From the NCBI RefSeq assembly GCF_907164905.1, contig NZ_CAJRAF010000002.1, forward strand, positions 3,224,001-3,288,000: a DNA stretch of 64,000 bases, in the 5' to 3' direction. Position 1 is the first letter of the stretch; each line of letters begins with the position of its first letter. A program made the position numbers and the translations under genes. Below are positions 40,941 through 49,193 of this stretch, piece after piece. Below the pieces are notes generated by a model. It had not been told where the DNA came from, made no database searches, and saw only the letters and a list, made by a program, of their open reading frames with translations. Origin of the DNA: Dyadobacter sp. CECT 9275 (GTDB lineage Bacteria; Bacteroidota; Bacteroidia; Cytophagales; Spirosomataceae).

Positions 40941-41123
40941 ATGGCTAAGAAAGGTAATAGAGTTCAGGTAATTTTGGAATGCACCGAGCAAAAAGAATCA
41001 GGAGTTCCTGGGATGTCCCGTTATGTAACAACAAAGAATCGTAAGAATACTCCGGCTCGTATGGAATTGAAAAAATTCAATTCATTCCTGAGAAGGTATA
41101 CCATCCATAAAGAGATTAAATAG
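40941..41123 (+). CDS. rpmG: 50S ribosomal protein L33
   Basis: 60 residues. '[20 protein letters not shown]' and '[21 protein letters not shown]' are the L33 pattern. Only one cysteine remains, so this is the zinc-free (C-) form; zinc-binding L33 has two CxxC pairs. It is a component of the large ribosomal subunit near the E site. A consensus promoter precedes it, and the DUF4295 gene follows after 96 bases, then ftsY. Confidence 0.95.
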   Translation: MAKKGNRVQVILECTEQKESGVPGMSRYVTTKNRKNTPARMELKKFNSFLRRYTIHKEIK

Positions 41124-41219
41124 TACGTTAAAATGTTAACCGTTATACACTGGTAACGGTAGTGAACATGGAAATGTAACGGATAACTAATTAACTTATA
41201 ACACTAAAAATATACAGAC

Positions 41220-41372
41220 ATGGCAAAGAAAGTTGTTGCTACCCTGAAAAAAGAAGGCGGTAAATCATTTGCCAAAGTGATTAAAGCCGTAAAATCTCCA
41301 AAAACAGGAGCTTATACCTTCAAAGAAGAAATCGTACCGCTTGATGGCGTACAAGGAGCTTTGAAAAACTAA
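41220..41372 (+). CDS. DUF4295 small basic protein
   Basis: A 50-residue gene: 'MAKKVVATLKKEGGKSFAKV' then 'IKAVKSPKTGAYTFKEEIV' and 'PLDGVQGALKN'. It is strongly basic and matches DUF4295, a small family found next to L33 in Bacteroidota and suspected to be ribosome-associated. It is likely cotranscribed with rpmG and closed by the terminator at 41418-41441. Confidence 0.88.
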   Translation: MAKKVVATLKKEGGKSFAKVIKAVKSPKTGAYTFKEEIVPLDGVQGALKN

Positions 41373-41417
41373 GGATATAGCCGCCTTATGTTTTAAAGTT
41401 TTTACTTTGAATAAATT

Positions 41418-41441
41418 AAAGTCCCTTTTGGGACTTTTTTT
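41418..41441 (+). terminator. Terminator after rpmG-DUF4295
   Basis: AAAGTCCC pairs with GGGACTTT around a TTTT loop and is followed by further T residues. It lies 45 bases past the DUF4295 stop and separates the ribosomal pair from ftsY, perhaps only partly. A -7-like TATTTTTG at 41446-41453 directly after it could start ftsY transcription, but its TTTG is only 15 bases upstream. Confidence 0.85.
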
Positions 41442-41537
41442 GTTTTATTTTTGAATTGCAATGCGGCTGATCCGGCCACCGGACATCCCTCTGCAGACAG
41501 ACACCAGACGTTACGGCTTTACCCCATACACTTGATT

Positions 41538-42500
41538 ATGAGCTTATTCGGTTTTTTTTCCAAAGAGAAAAAGGAGACTTTAGATAAAGGATTAGAAAAA
41601 ACAAAGGACAGTTTTTTTGGCAAACTTTCCAGGGCCATCGTGGGCAAAACCACTATTGATGAAGACGTACTGGATGAACTGGAAGATATTCTGGTAAGTT
41701 CCGACGTGGGTGTTGAAACCACCCTGAAGGTCATCAAACGTATTGAAGAAAGGGCGGCAAGGGATAAATATGCCAGCACTGCCGAGCTGGATATCATGCT
41801 GAGAGAAGAAATTGCGGCCCTGCTGACCGAAAACAAATCGGTTGACATTACTGATAGTTTTGAGACGGAGCACTTACCCAAGCCCTACGTGATTATGGTT
41901 GTGGGCGTAAATGGTGTGGGTAAAACCACCACCATCGGAAAGCTGGCTCACCAGTTCCAGCAGCGCGGGCACAAGGTTGTCCTGGGTGCGGCAGACACCT
42001 TCCGGGCGGCGGCGGTGGAGCAGCTTAAGCTTTGGGGGAAACGTGTGGATGTACCGGTTATCGACCACGGAATGAATACCGATCCTTCCGCGGTGGCCTA
42101 CGATGCCCTCAAGAAAGGGACTGAAATTGGCGCGGATGTCATCATCATTGATACGGCCGGACGGCTGCACACCAAGGTAAACCTGATGAACGAGCTGTCC
42201 AAAATTAAACGGGTGATGCAAAAAATTATTCCTTCGGCACCACACGAAGTTCTGCTGGTTTTGGATGGAAGTACCGGCCAAAACGCCGTGATCCAGGCAC
42301 GGGAATTCACCAAGGTTACTGAAATAACAGCCCTCGCCATTACCAAACTGGACGGAACCGCCAAAGGCGGCGTAGTGATAGGAATATCCGATGAATTCAA
42401 AATCCCGGTAAAATACATCGGCGTAGGTGAAAAAATGGATGATCTCCAGGTTTTTGATCGCTCGGAATTTGTTGACTCACTGTTTAAGAAAATTGGCTGA
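41538..42500 (+). CDS. ftsY: Signal recognition particle receptor FtsY
   Basis: 320 residues from the ATG at 41538; the frame is open 29 codons further but those residues do not resemble FtsY. The protein is the short form without the acidic A domain: N domain (about 1-100), then the GTPase with 'VGVNGVGKTTTIGKLA' (P-loop), 'GAADTFRAAAVEQL', 'IDTAGRLHTKVNLM', 'TKLDGTAKGG' and 'YIGVGEKMDDLQVF'. It docks SRP-ribosome complexes at the inner membrane. Its place between ribosomal genes and rimO is conserved in Bacteroidota as far as I know. Confidence 0.95.
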   Translation: MSLFGFFSKEKKETLDKGLEKTKDSFFGKLSRAIVGKTTIDEDVLDELEDILVSSDVGVETTLKVIKRIEERAARDKYASTAELDIMLREEIAALLTENKSVDITDSFETEHLPKPYVIMVVGVNGVGKTTTIGKLAHQFQQRGHKVVLGAADTFRAAAVEQLKLWGKRVDVPVIDHGMNTDPSAVAYDALKKGTEIGADVIIIDTAGRLHTKVNLMNELSKIKRVMQKIIPSAPHEVLLVLDGSTGQNAVIQAREFTKVTEITALAITKLDGTAKGGVVIGISDEFKIPVKYIGVGEKMDDLQVFDRSEFVDSLFKKIG

Positions 42501-42631
42501 TTTTCCCAGAACTTTGCACCCCATTTTGCTATCTCACTATCAGTAACTTGTCCCGTTATATCGGTAGAAATTTTATCCAAACAAAAAATGAAGGCTACAG
42601 GCTTAGCAGTTTTTGCCAATAGCTAATAATC

Positions 42632-43942
42632 ATGAAAACCAAAGGAATAGTAAAGAATAAGGTCAATATAGTAACGCTGGGTTGTTCTAAAAACCTGGTA
42701 GATTCGGAAGTGCTCTACACCCAGCTGCAAGGCAATGGATTCAATGTCGCACACGAGTCAAAAAAAGATGATTCACAAATTGTTGTCATCAACACCTGCG
42801 GGTTTATTGATAATGCGAAGGAAGAATCCATAAACACCATACTGCGTTATGCCGATGCCAAAGCAGCAGGGATGGTGGATAAGGTGTATGTAACAGGCTG
42901 CCTGTCGCACCGCTACAAGGATGAGCTTTCCGTTGAAATTCCTACTGTTGACGCCTGGTTTGGCACCAATGAGCTGCCGCGTTTGCTCAAAACTCTGAAG
43001 GCCGATTACAAACATGAGCTCGTGGGCGAGCGTCTGCTCACAACACCTTCTCATTACGCCTATCTCAAAATTGCCGAAGGCTGTGATCGTCCATGCAGTT
43101 TTTGTGCCATTCCGATCATGCGCGGCGGGCATGTCTCCCGTTCTATCGAAGAGCTGGTCAAAGAAGCGAAATCCCTTGCCAGACGAGGTACAAAAGAGCT
43201 GATACTGATTGCCCAGGACCTTACCTACTATGGGCTGGATATTTACAAAAAAAGAAACCTTTCGGATCTGCTTGCCCAGCTTTCGGACGTGGAAGGTATC
43301 GAATGGATACGCCTGCAGTATGCCTATCCTGCAGGTTTTCCGATGGACATCCTGGATGTCATGAACGAACGAAGTAATATCTGTAAATACCTGGATATGC
43401 CCTTGCAAACGGGTTCTACGGAAATCCTGAAGGCCATGCGCCGCGGGATCACCCGCGAAAAAACCGAGGCCCTCATTACAGACATCCGTGAAAAAGTCCC
43501 CGGCATTACCCTGCGTACCACACTCATTGTAGGACATCCCGGAGAAACGGAGCAACTCTTTGATGAAACCTATGAATTTGTAGAAAAGATGCGTTTTGAC
43601 CGTTTGGGAGCATTTCAATATTCTCATGAAGACAATACCCATTCTTACACCATGCCCGACGACATTCCGGCTGAGGTCAAGCAGGAGCGGGCAGATACCA
43701 TCATGGAATTGCAGCAGGGAATATCTTATGAACTGAATCAGCAAAAAATAGGAAACACCTACAAGGTACTATTCGACCGGAAGGAAGGTGGGCATTTTAT
43801 CGGACGTACCGAATTTGACTCCCCCGAAGTGGATAACGAAGTTTTAATACCTGCCAGCCAATATGTCCGTCTGGGTGATTTTGCAAATGTAAAAATCACC
43901 TCTGCTGAAGAATTTGATTTATACGGAGAACTGGCGGGTTAG
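42632..43942 (+). CDS. rimO: Ribosomal protein S12 methylthiotransferase RimO
   Basis: 436 residues. The N-terminal UPF0004 domain has 'VTLGCSKNLVDSEVL' and 'INTCGFIDNAKEES' plus 'VTGCLSHRYKDEL' (three Cys for the auxiliary cluster). The radical-SAM domain has Cys151, Cys155 and Cys158 in 'EGCDRPCSFCAIPIMRG'. The C-terminal TRAM domain ends 'VKITSAEEFDLYGEL'. It adds a methylthio group to an Asp of S12. The 'SKNLVDSE' motif separates it from MiaB. A 131-base gap precedes it, after ftsY. Confidence 0.95.
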   Translation: MKTKGIVKNKVNIVTLGCSKNLVDSEVLYTQLQGNGFNVAHESKKDDSQIVVINTCGFIDNAKEESINTILRYADAKAAGMVDKVYVTGCLSHRYKDELSVEIPTVDAWFGTNELPRLLKTLKADYKHELVGERLLTTPSHYAYLKIAEGCDRPCSFCAIPIMRGGHVSRSIEELVKEAKSLARRGTKELILIAQDLTYYGLDIYKKRNLSDLLAQLSDVEGIEWIRLQYAYPAGFPMDILDVMNERSNICKYLDMPLQTGSTEILKAMRRGITREKTEALITDIREKVPGITLRTTLIVGHPGETEQLFDETYEFVEKMRFDRLGAFQYSHEDNTHSYTMPDDIPAEVKQERADTIMELQQGISYELNQQKIGNTYKVLFDRKEGGHFIGRTEFDSPEVDNEVLIPASQYVRLGDFANVKITSAEEFDLYGELAG

Positions 43943-43997
43943 AGAATCAGACATTATATTTGTATATTTTTAATATTTATTTTCCGTAATAGCACGT

Positions 43998-44474
43998 ATG
44001 TTACAACGAGTTCAAACCGTATTCCTGGCGATTGTGATGATAGGTATGGGTGTATTCCTTTCTTTTCCGGTATGGCATAAAACAGCAGCCACGGGTGAGC
44101 AGAAGGTGGACCTTACAGCCCTGAAACTGACGCACCAGATAAACGCAGTACAGTCCGAAGTGCAGCCTACTTATTATCTCATGATTGTGGCAATAATAGT
44201 GGCCGGAGTGGCTGCTTATACCATTTTTCAATTCAAAAACAGGATGCTGCAATCTGCTTTATGTGCCGTAAATTCCATCCTGATGACGGTGATTATTGGG
44301 CTGGTCATTTACTTCACCTATTACAAGGCTGCGAAATTTTTTGAGCCAGGAGCCCCCGGAAACTATGATACAGGATTTTACGGATTGGTGGCCTCCATGC
44401 TTGCCAACGTTTTTGCCAACCGTTTTATCAGAAAGGACGAAAAAACCGTTCAGCAGTCAAGCCGTCTCCGATAA
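43998..44474 (+). CDS. DUF4293 four-helix membrane protein
   Basis: 158 residues with four predicted membrane helices (about 6-24, 59-79, 88-108, 125-142). 'MLQRVQTVFLAIVMIGMGV' and the C-terminal 'NRFIRKDEKTV' are typical of DUF4293, a Bacteroidota family of unknown function usually found near rho or translation genes. It follows rimO by 55 bases and ends before a strong terminator, so it may be the last gene of the rimO unit. Confidence 0.87.
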   Translation: MLQRVQTVFLAIVMIGMGVFLSFPVWHKTAATGEQKVDLTALKLTHQINAVQSEVQPTYYLMIVAIIVAGVAAYTIFQFKNRMLQSALCAVNSILMTVIIGLVIYFTYYKAAKFFEPGAPGNYDTGFYGLVASMLANVFANRFIRKDEKTVQQSSRLR

Positions 44475-44490
44475 GTTATTGTGACGATAC

Positions 44491-44534
44491 AAAAGACATG
44501 GAGAACCTGACTTTCAGATTCTCCATGTCTTTTT
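44491..44534. terminator. Bidirectional terminator between DUF4293 and kdsD genes
   Basis: A perfect 15-bp stem (44491-44505 with 44519-44533) and a 13-base loop, A-rich on the left and T-rich on the right. It lies 16 bases past the DUF4293 stop and 14 bases past the convergent kdsD stop. Confidence 0.88.
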
Positions 44535-44547
44535 GGTATCAATCATC

Positions 44548-45522
44548 TCATACCAGCCCTTCACGGAGCAGGTCATGCAGGTGTACAAAGCCCTTCACCT
44601 CACCTTCCTCAACTACAATAACCTGGGTGATACTGCGCGACTGCATCAGCTGGAGCGCGTTGACAGCATACTCGTCAGGATGAACAGACACCGGCCTGGG
44701 CGTCATGATATCAGATGCTTTAAGCCGGAACAGATCCTCCACCCGGTGCTGTTTAAGCATACGTCTCAAATCACCGTCGGTGATGATTCCCGCCATTTTC
44801 CCTTCTGCATTGATGACGGCAGTAGCTCCAAGCCTTTTTGAACTAATTTCCATGATCACCTCCTGAAGGCTGGCCGAGTCATGAATCAGGGGCACGGCAT
44901 TTCCCGGATAGATATCGCAGATTTTGAGATATAACCGCTTTCCAAGCGAACCGCCAGGATGAAATTTAGCAAAATCATCGTGCGTAAAACCCCGGGTTTC
45001 AAGCAAGCAGATCGCCAGAGCATCCCCCAGCGCCATGGTAACGGTAGTACTGGTGGTAGGTGCAAGATTCAGCGGATCGGCCTCGGTGGGCGCATAGGCA
45101 TGTAAAATGTGGTGGGAATTGAGCGCCAGATAAGAATCCCTGTTGCTTACCATGGCTATCATGATTACTCCGGTACGCTTCAGCAGCGGTACCAGAACCT
45201 TTATTTCCGGTGTATCACCACTTTTGGAAATAACAATCACCACATCGTTCTCCTGGATCATGCCCAAATCCCCGTGTATCGCGTCGGCGGCATGCATGAA
45301 TAAGGCCGGCGTACCGGTAGAATTAAGTGTTGCTACGATTTTCTGCCCCACGATCGCGCTTTTGCCAATTCCCGATATCACCACCCTGCCCCCTGAATGA
45401 AGAATGGCATAAACACATTTTTCAAATTGTTCATCAATATGTCCCGCAAGATTTTGTACCGCCAGGGCTTCCTGCTGCAGCACTTCTTTTGCTATTGACT
45501 GAATATTTTTTATTAATTTCAA
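44548..45522 (-). CDS. kdsD: Arabinose-5-phosphate isomerase (KpsF/GutQ family)
   Basis: 324 residues: an N-terminal SIS domain (about 30-170: 'GRVVISGIGKSAIVGQKI', 'SKSGDTPEI', 'TTSTTVTMALGDALA') followed by two CBS domains (about 205-324: 'GAVPLIHDSASL'-like, 'GIITDGDLRRML', 'IVVEEGEVKGFVHLHDLL'). It makes arabinose 5-phosphate for Kdo, and so for LPS core. A -7-like TATCTTTG (45574-45581, minus strand) lies upstream. It is divergent from recQ. Confidence 0.92.
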   Translation of the reverse strand: MKLIKNIQSIAKEVLQQEALAVQNLAGHIDEQFEKCVYAILHSGGRVVISGIGKSAIVGQKIVATLNSTGTPALFMHAADAIHGDLGMIQENDVVIVISKSGDTPEIKVLVPLLKRTGVIMIAMVSNRDSYLALNSHHILHAYAPTEADPLNLAPTTSTTVTMALGDALAICLLETRGFTHDDFAKFHPGGSLGKRLYLKICDIYPGNAVPLIHDSASLQEVIMEISSKRLGATAVINAEGKMAGIITDGDLRRMLKQHRVEDLFRLKASDIMTPRPVSVHPDEYAVNALQLMQSRSITQVIVVEEGEVKGFVHLHDLLREGLV

Positions 45523-45573
45523 ATTTGAATTACAGTTTTAGACAGATCCGATTATAATTATTAATTTCAAAGA

Positions 45574-45581
45574 CAAAGATA
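45574..45581 (-). promoter_or_regulatory. kdsD: Candidate kdsD -7 element
   Basis: TATCTTTG on the minus strand matches TAnnTTTG and predicts a leader of about 45 bases. No -33 TTTG was found at a proper distance. Confidence 0.3.
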
Positions 45582-45615
45582 GAGAACTTTGGGAGAACCC
45601 TTTTGTTGACAAAGT

Positions 45616-47829
45616 ATGGTAAAGAAGGTTGAAAAAGTCGTTTTAGATACGTTAAAAGAAAGGCTTAAAGAGATATTTGGTTACAGCCAGTTCCGGGGAG
45701 ATCAGGAGGTTATTATTCAGAATATCCTCCTCGGAAAGAATACGTTTGTTATCATGCCTACCGGCGCAGGAAAATCATTGTGTTACCAGCTGCCAGCGCT
45801 TGTAAGTGATGGTATGACCATCGTGATATCTCCGCTGATTGCTTTGATGAAAAATCAGGTAGACCAGCTGACTGCATTTGGAATCAATGCCCAATTCTTG
45901 AATTCAACCCTTACCAAAGCAGAAATGACCAGGGTAAAAACCGACGCACTCGACGGTAGCCTGAAACTGCTTTATATAGCACCCGAATCCCTTACAAAGG
46001 AAGATAACCTGGATTTCCTGAAAAAAGTCAAAATCTCCTTTGTTGCCATAGACGAAGCCCACTGTATCTCCGAATGGGGGCACGACTTCCGCCCCGAATA
46101 CCGCCGCATCTATGGAATAATCGAGAATATCGGCCAGCTTCCGATTATTGCACTTACGGCAACCGCTACGCCTAAGGTACAGCAGGATATCCGCAAAAAC
46201 CTGCAGATGGAGGAGGCCGAGACTTTTAAATCGTCCTTTAACCGTAAAAACCTTTATTACGAGATCAGGCCTAAGAAAGATGTAAAAAAACAACTGATCA
46301 AGTATGTCAGGAATAACAAGGGCAAGTCGGGGATCATTTACTGCCTGAGCCGGAAAACGGTTGAAGAAGTTGCCGAGCTGCTGACCGTTAACGACGTAAA
46401 GGCGCTCCCCTACCACGCCGGGCTTGACAGCAACACCAGGATGGCTAACCAGGATGCGTTCCTGAACGAGGAATGTGATGTGATTGTCGCGACGATCGCT
46501 TTTGGAATGGGGATTGATAAGCCCGACGTACGGTTTGTTATTCATTATGACGTCCCCAAATCGCTGGAGGGATATTACCAGGAAACCGGGCGCGCCGGGC
46601 GCGACGGCCTGGAAGGCAACTGTCTGATGTTCTACAGCTATGAGGATATCACCAAACTTGAAAAGTTCAACAAAGACAAAACCGTAACCGAACGTGATAA
46701 TGCCAGGCATCTGCTCAACGAGATGGTGGCCTATTCAACTCTGGGAGTTTGCAGGCGCCGCCAGCTTTTAAGTTATTTCGGCGAATACATGGATAAAGAT
46801 TGTGGCTTCTGCGACAACTGTCTTAAACCAACCGAAAAAAACAAAGTACAGGATGACGTAATTCTGGTGCTCAGGGCCGTGCAGCTTACGGAGCAGCGTT
46901 TTGACGGCGAGCACATTGCAGACCTTCTGACAGCCACTGAAAACCAGTATGTTAAAAGTTACGAGCATGATCAGCTCGACGTTTACGGTAAAGGCCTGGA
47001 ACTGAACGAATCCCGCGATTACTGGATATCAACCATTCGCCAGCTGGTGATATTCAACTACCTCGAAAAAGATATCGAGAACTATGGTATACTTAAAATC
47101 GGAGAAAAAGGCACCAACTACCTCAACGACCCATACCCGGTAACGCTTCATAAGGACCATAACTTTGAAGAAGAGGAAGTGAAGCCGGAAGATGACGACA
47201 AAGATGCCGCAGCCGGTGGAGGAAGTGCACATGCTTACGACGAAGCATTGCTTGGAATGCTGAAGGCTCTCCGGAAAAAAGTGGCCAAAGAAAAAAACCT
47301 GCCTCCCTATGTAATCTTCCAGGATCCGTCCATGGAGGAAATGGCGACTACCTACCCTACCACGCAGCAGGAAATGGCCCAGATCAACGGCGTGGGTATG
47401 GGCAAGGTCCAGAAGTTCGGGCGGCAGTTTATTGACCTGATCACGCGGTACGTGGAAGAGAACGACATCGAAACAGCCAAGGATGTTGTTATTAAGTCGA
47501 CGGTAAATAAGTCGAAAATCAAAATTTATATCATTCAGCAGGTCGACCGTAAGATAAGCCTGGATGAAATTGCGGAAGTAAAAGATCTTGCCCTTGCCGA
47601 CGTCATCGAAGAAGTTGAACATATTTGTTATTCAGGCACCAAGCTTAACCTGGATTACTATATCAATCAGGTGATCGATAAGGAACGCCAGCAGGATATC
47701 TATGATTATTTTATGACCGCCGAAACAGACAATATTGCAGCAGCCTTGACAGAATTTGCCTCCGAAGAAGTGAGTGAAGAAGAGCTGAGACTGATGCGTA
47801 TCAAATTTTTGTCTGAGTTAGCAAATTAA
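45616..47829 (+). CDS. recQ: ATP-dependent DNA helicase RecQ
   Basis: 737 residues. Helicase motifs: 'YSQFRGDQEVIIQNIL' (motif 0), 'VIMPTGAGKSLCYQLPAL' (Walker A), 'VAIDEAHCISEWGHDFRPEY' (DEAH and aromatic loop), 'ALTATATPKV', and 'YYQETGRAGRDGLEGNC' (motif VI). The zinc domain has 'CRRRQLLSYFG' and 'CGFCDNC'. A winged helix and an HRDC domain ('YDEALLGMLKALRKKVAKEK') follow, then an extra 100-residue C-terminal tail with 'VNKSKIKIYIIQQVDRK'-like sequence. It unwinds DNA in repair and fork restart. Confidence 0.95.
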   Translation: MVKKVEKVVLDTLKERLKEIFGYSQFRGDQEVIIQNILLGKNTFVIMPTGAGKSLCYQLPALVSDGMTIVISPLIALMKNQVDQLTAFGINAQFLNSTLTKAEMTRVKTDALDGSLKLLYIAPESLTKEDNLDFLKKVKISFVAIDEAHCISEWGHDFRPEYRRIYGIIENIGQLPIIALTATATPKVQQDIRKNLQMEEAETFKSSFNRKNLYYEIRPKKDVKKQLIKYVRNNKGKSGIIYCLSRKTVEEVAELLTVNDVKALPYHAGLDSNTRMANQDAFLNEECDVIVATIAFGMGIDKPDVRFVIHYDVPKSLEGYYQETGRAGRDGLEGNCLMFYSYEDITKLEKFNKDKTVTERDNARHLLNEMVAYSTLGVCRRRQLLSYFGEYMDKDCGFCDNCLKPTEKNKVQDDVILVLRAVQLTEQRFDGEHIADLLTATENQYVKSYEHDQLDVYGKGLELNESRDYWISTIRQLVIFNYLEKDIENYGILKIGEKGTNYLNDPYPVTLHKDHNFEEEEVKPEDDDKDAAAGGGSAHAYDEALLGMLKALRKKVAKEKNLPPYVIFQDPSMEEMATTYPTTQQEMAQINGVGMGKVQKFGRQFIDLITRYVEENDIETAKDVVIKSTVNKSKIKIYIIQQVDRKISLDEIAEVKDLALADVIEEVEHICYSGTKLNLDYYINQVIDKERQQDIYDYFMTAETDNIAAALTEFASEEVSEEELRLMRIKFLSELAN

Positions 47830-47887
47830 TTTTTCCTGAACCAAAATCCGTAATAGACACCCTTTTGGTGAAATTGTAAAACAAGTT

Positions 47888-49177
47888 ATGAATATACTAA
47901 TATTGGGTTCGGGAGGAAGAGAGCATGCTTTTGCCTGGAAAATTGCTCAAAGCCCCCTTTGCGATAATTTATATGTTGCTCCCGGAAATGCCGGGACGGC
48001 TTCCGTTGCAACCAATTTACCCGTCTCCTATAATGATTTTAAAGCCATTGGTGAAGAAGTAGTCGCCAGGAATATCGAACTGGTAATCGTTGGGCCGGAA
48101 GAGCCGCTGGTGAATGGAATTGTAGATTATTTTGAGACAGAGCCTTCCCTGAAAAAAGTAAAAATTATTGGCCCGAATAAAACCGGCGCACAACTGGAGG
48201 GCAGCAAAGATTTTTCCAAGCAGTTCATGCATAAATATGGCATTCCTACCTCAACCTCACAGAGCTTCACCGCCGAAACCCTTGAAACGGGAGTTGAATA
48301 CCTGGAGCGCCATTCTCTGCCCATCGTACTAAAGGCCGATGGCCTGGCAGCCGGGAAAGGGGTAATCATTGCGGAGAAATACGATGAGGCCGAAAAAGCT
48401 TTCAGGGAGATGCTCGTGGATGGAAAGTTTGGGGAGGCTGGCAACAAAGTAGTTGTGGAACAGTTTTTGAGAGGCATTGAACTTTCCGTTTTTGTATTAA
48501 CCGATGGCGAAAACTATAAAATCCTTCCCGAAGCAAAAGACTACAAAAGGATAGGAGAAAATGATACAGGACTTAATACGGGCGGTATGGGTGCTGTTTC
48601 ACCGGTCGCATTTGCGGATGCCAATTTTCTGAGAAAAGTAGAAGAAAGGGTGGTAAAACCGACACTTGCCGGATTAAAGAGTGAAGGCATCCGTTATGTG
48701 GGTTTCATCTTCATAGGGTTGATGAACGTTAAAGGAGATCCCTATGTCATTGAATATAATGTAAGAATGGGTGACCCGGAAACGGAAGTAGTATTGCCCA
48801 GGATACAATCTGATTTTGCGATGCTTATGGCGGCTACCGCTAAAGGCACGTTACATGACTTTGAAATGAATATATCGCCTCAGGTAGCTGTTACCACGGT
48901 TCTGGTTTCGGGCGGTTATCCGGGTGACTACGAAAAAGGAAAGGTAATTACCGGAAGTGAAAAAGTAGAAGATGTGTATTTATACCACGCAGGTACTACT
49001 TTTAATGGAAATACCGAAGTCGTTACCAATGGAGGACGTGTAATGGCCCTCACCGGCGTTGCCAATTCTCTTGAAAATGCTGTCCATAAATCTCAGCGTG
49101 CTGCGCAGGTAGTACAATATGAAGGGAAATATTTCCGGCACGACATCGGTATGGATTTAATTCGTTATAACGCTTGA
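47888..49177 (+). CDS. purD: Phosphoribosylamine-glycine ligase (GARS)
   Basis: 429 residues, normal length. 'MNILILGSGGREHAFAWKI' opens the N domain; the ATP-grasp part shows 'LPIVLKADGLAAGKGVIIA' and 'FKVVVEQFL'-like 'KVVVEQFLRGIELSVFVL', with 'LNTGGMGAVSP' and 'YNVRMGDPETEVVLPRI' as metal/substrate loops. It performs the second step of purine synthesis. ricT follows after only 16 bases, suggesting cotranscription; recQ precedes it by 58 bases. Confidence 0.96.
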   Translation: MNILILGSGGREHAFAWKIAQSPLCDNLYVAPGNAGTASVATNLPVSYNDFKAIGEEVVARNIELVIVGPEEPLVNGIVDYFETEPSLKKVKIIGPNKTGAQLEGSKDFSKQFMHKYGIPTSTSQSFTAETLETGVEYLERHSLPIVLKADGLAAGKGVIIAEKYDEAEKAFREMLVDGKFGEAGNKVVVEQFLRGIELSVFVLTDGENYKILPEAKDYKRIGENDTGLNTGGMGAVSPVAFADANFLRKVEERVVKPTLAGLKSEGIRYVGFIFIGLMNVKGDPYVIEYNVRMGDPETEVVLPRIQSDFAMLMAATAKGTLHDFEMNISPQVAVTTVLVSGGYPGDYEKGKVITGSEKVEDVYLYHAGTTFNGNTEVVTNGGRVMALTGVANSLENAVHKSQRAAQVVQYEGKYFRHDIGMDLIRYNA

Positions 49178-49193
49178 TGAAGACGACTAAGAT

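Noticed and set aside
42773..43744. Long minus-strand open frame (323 codons) opposite rimO
   Set aside because: Fully inside rimO, whose radical-SAM and TRAM motifs are unambiguous. The frame is rich in Phe, His and Gln and shows no family motif; it is an antisense shadow.
45904..46710. Minus-strand open frame (268 codons) opposite recQ
   Set aside because: Lies within the helicase core; the composition is that of the complement of coding DNA and no domain is visible.
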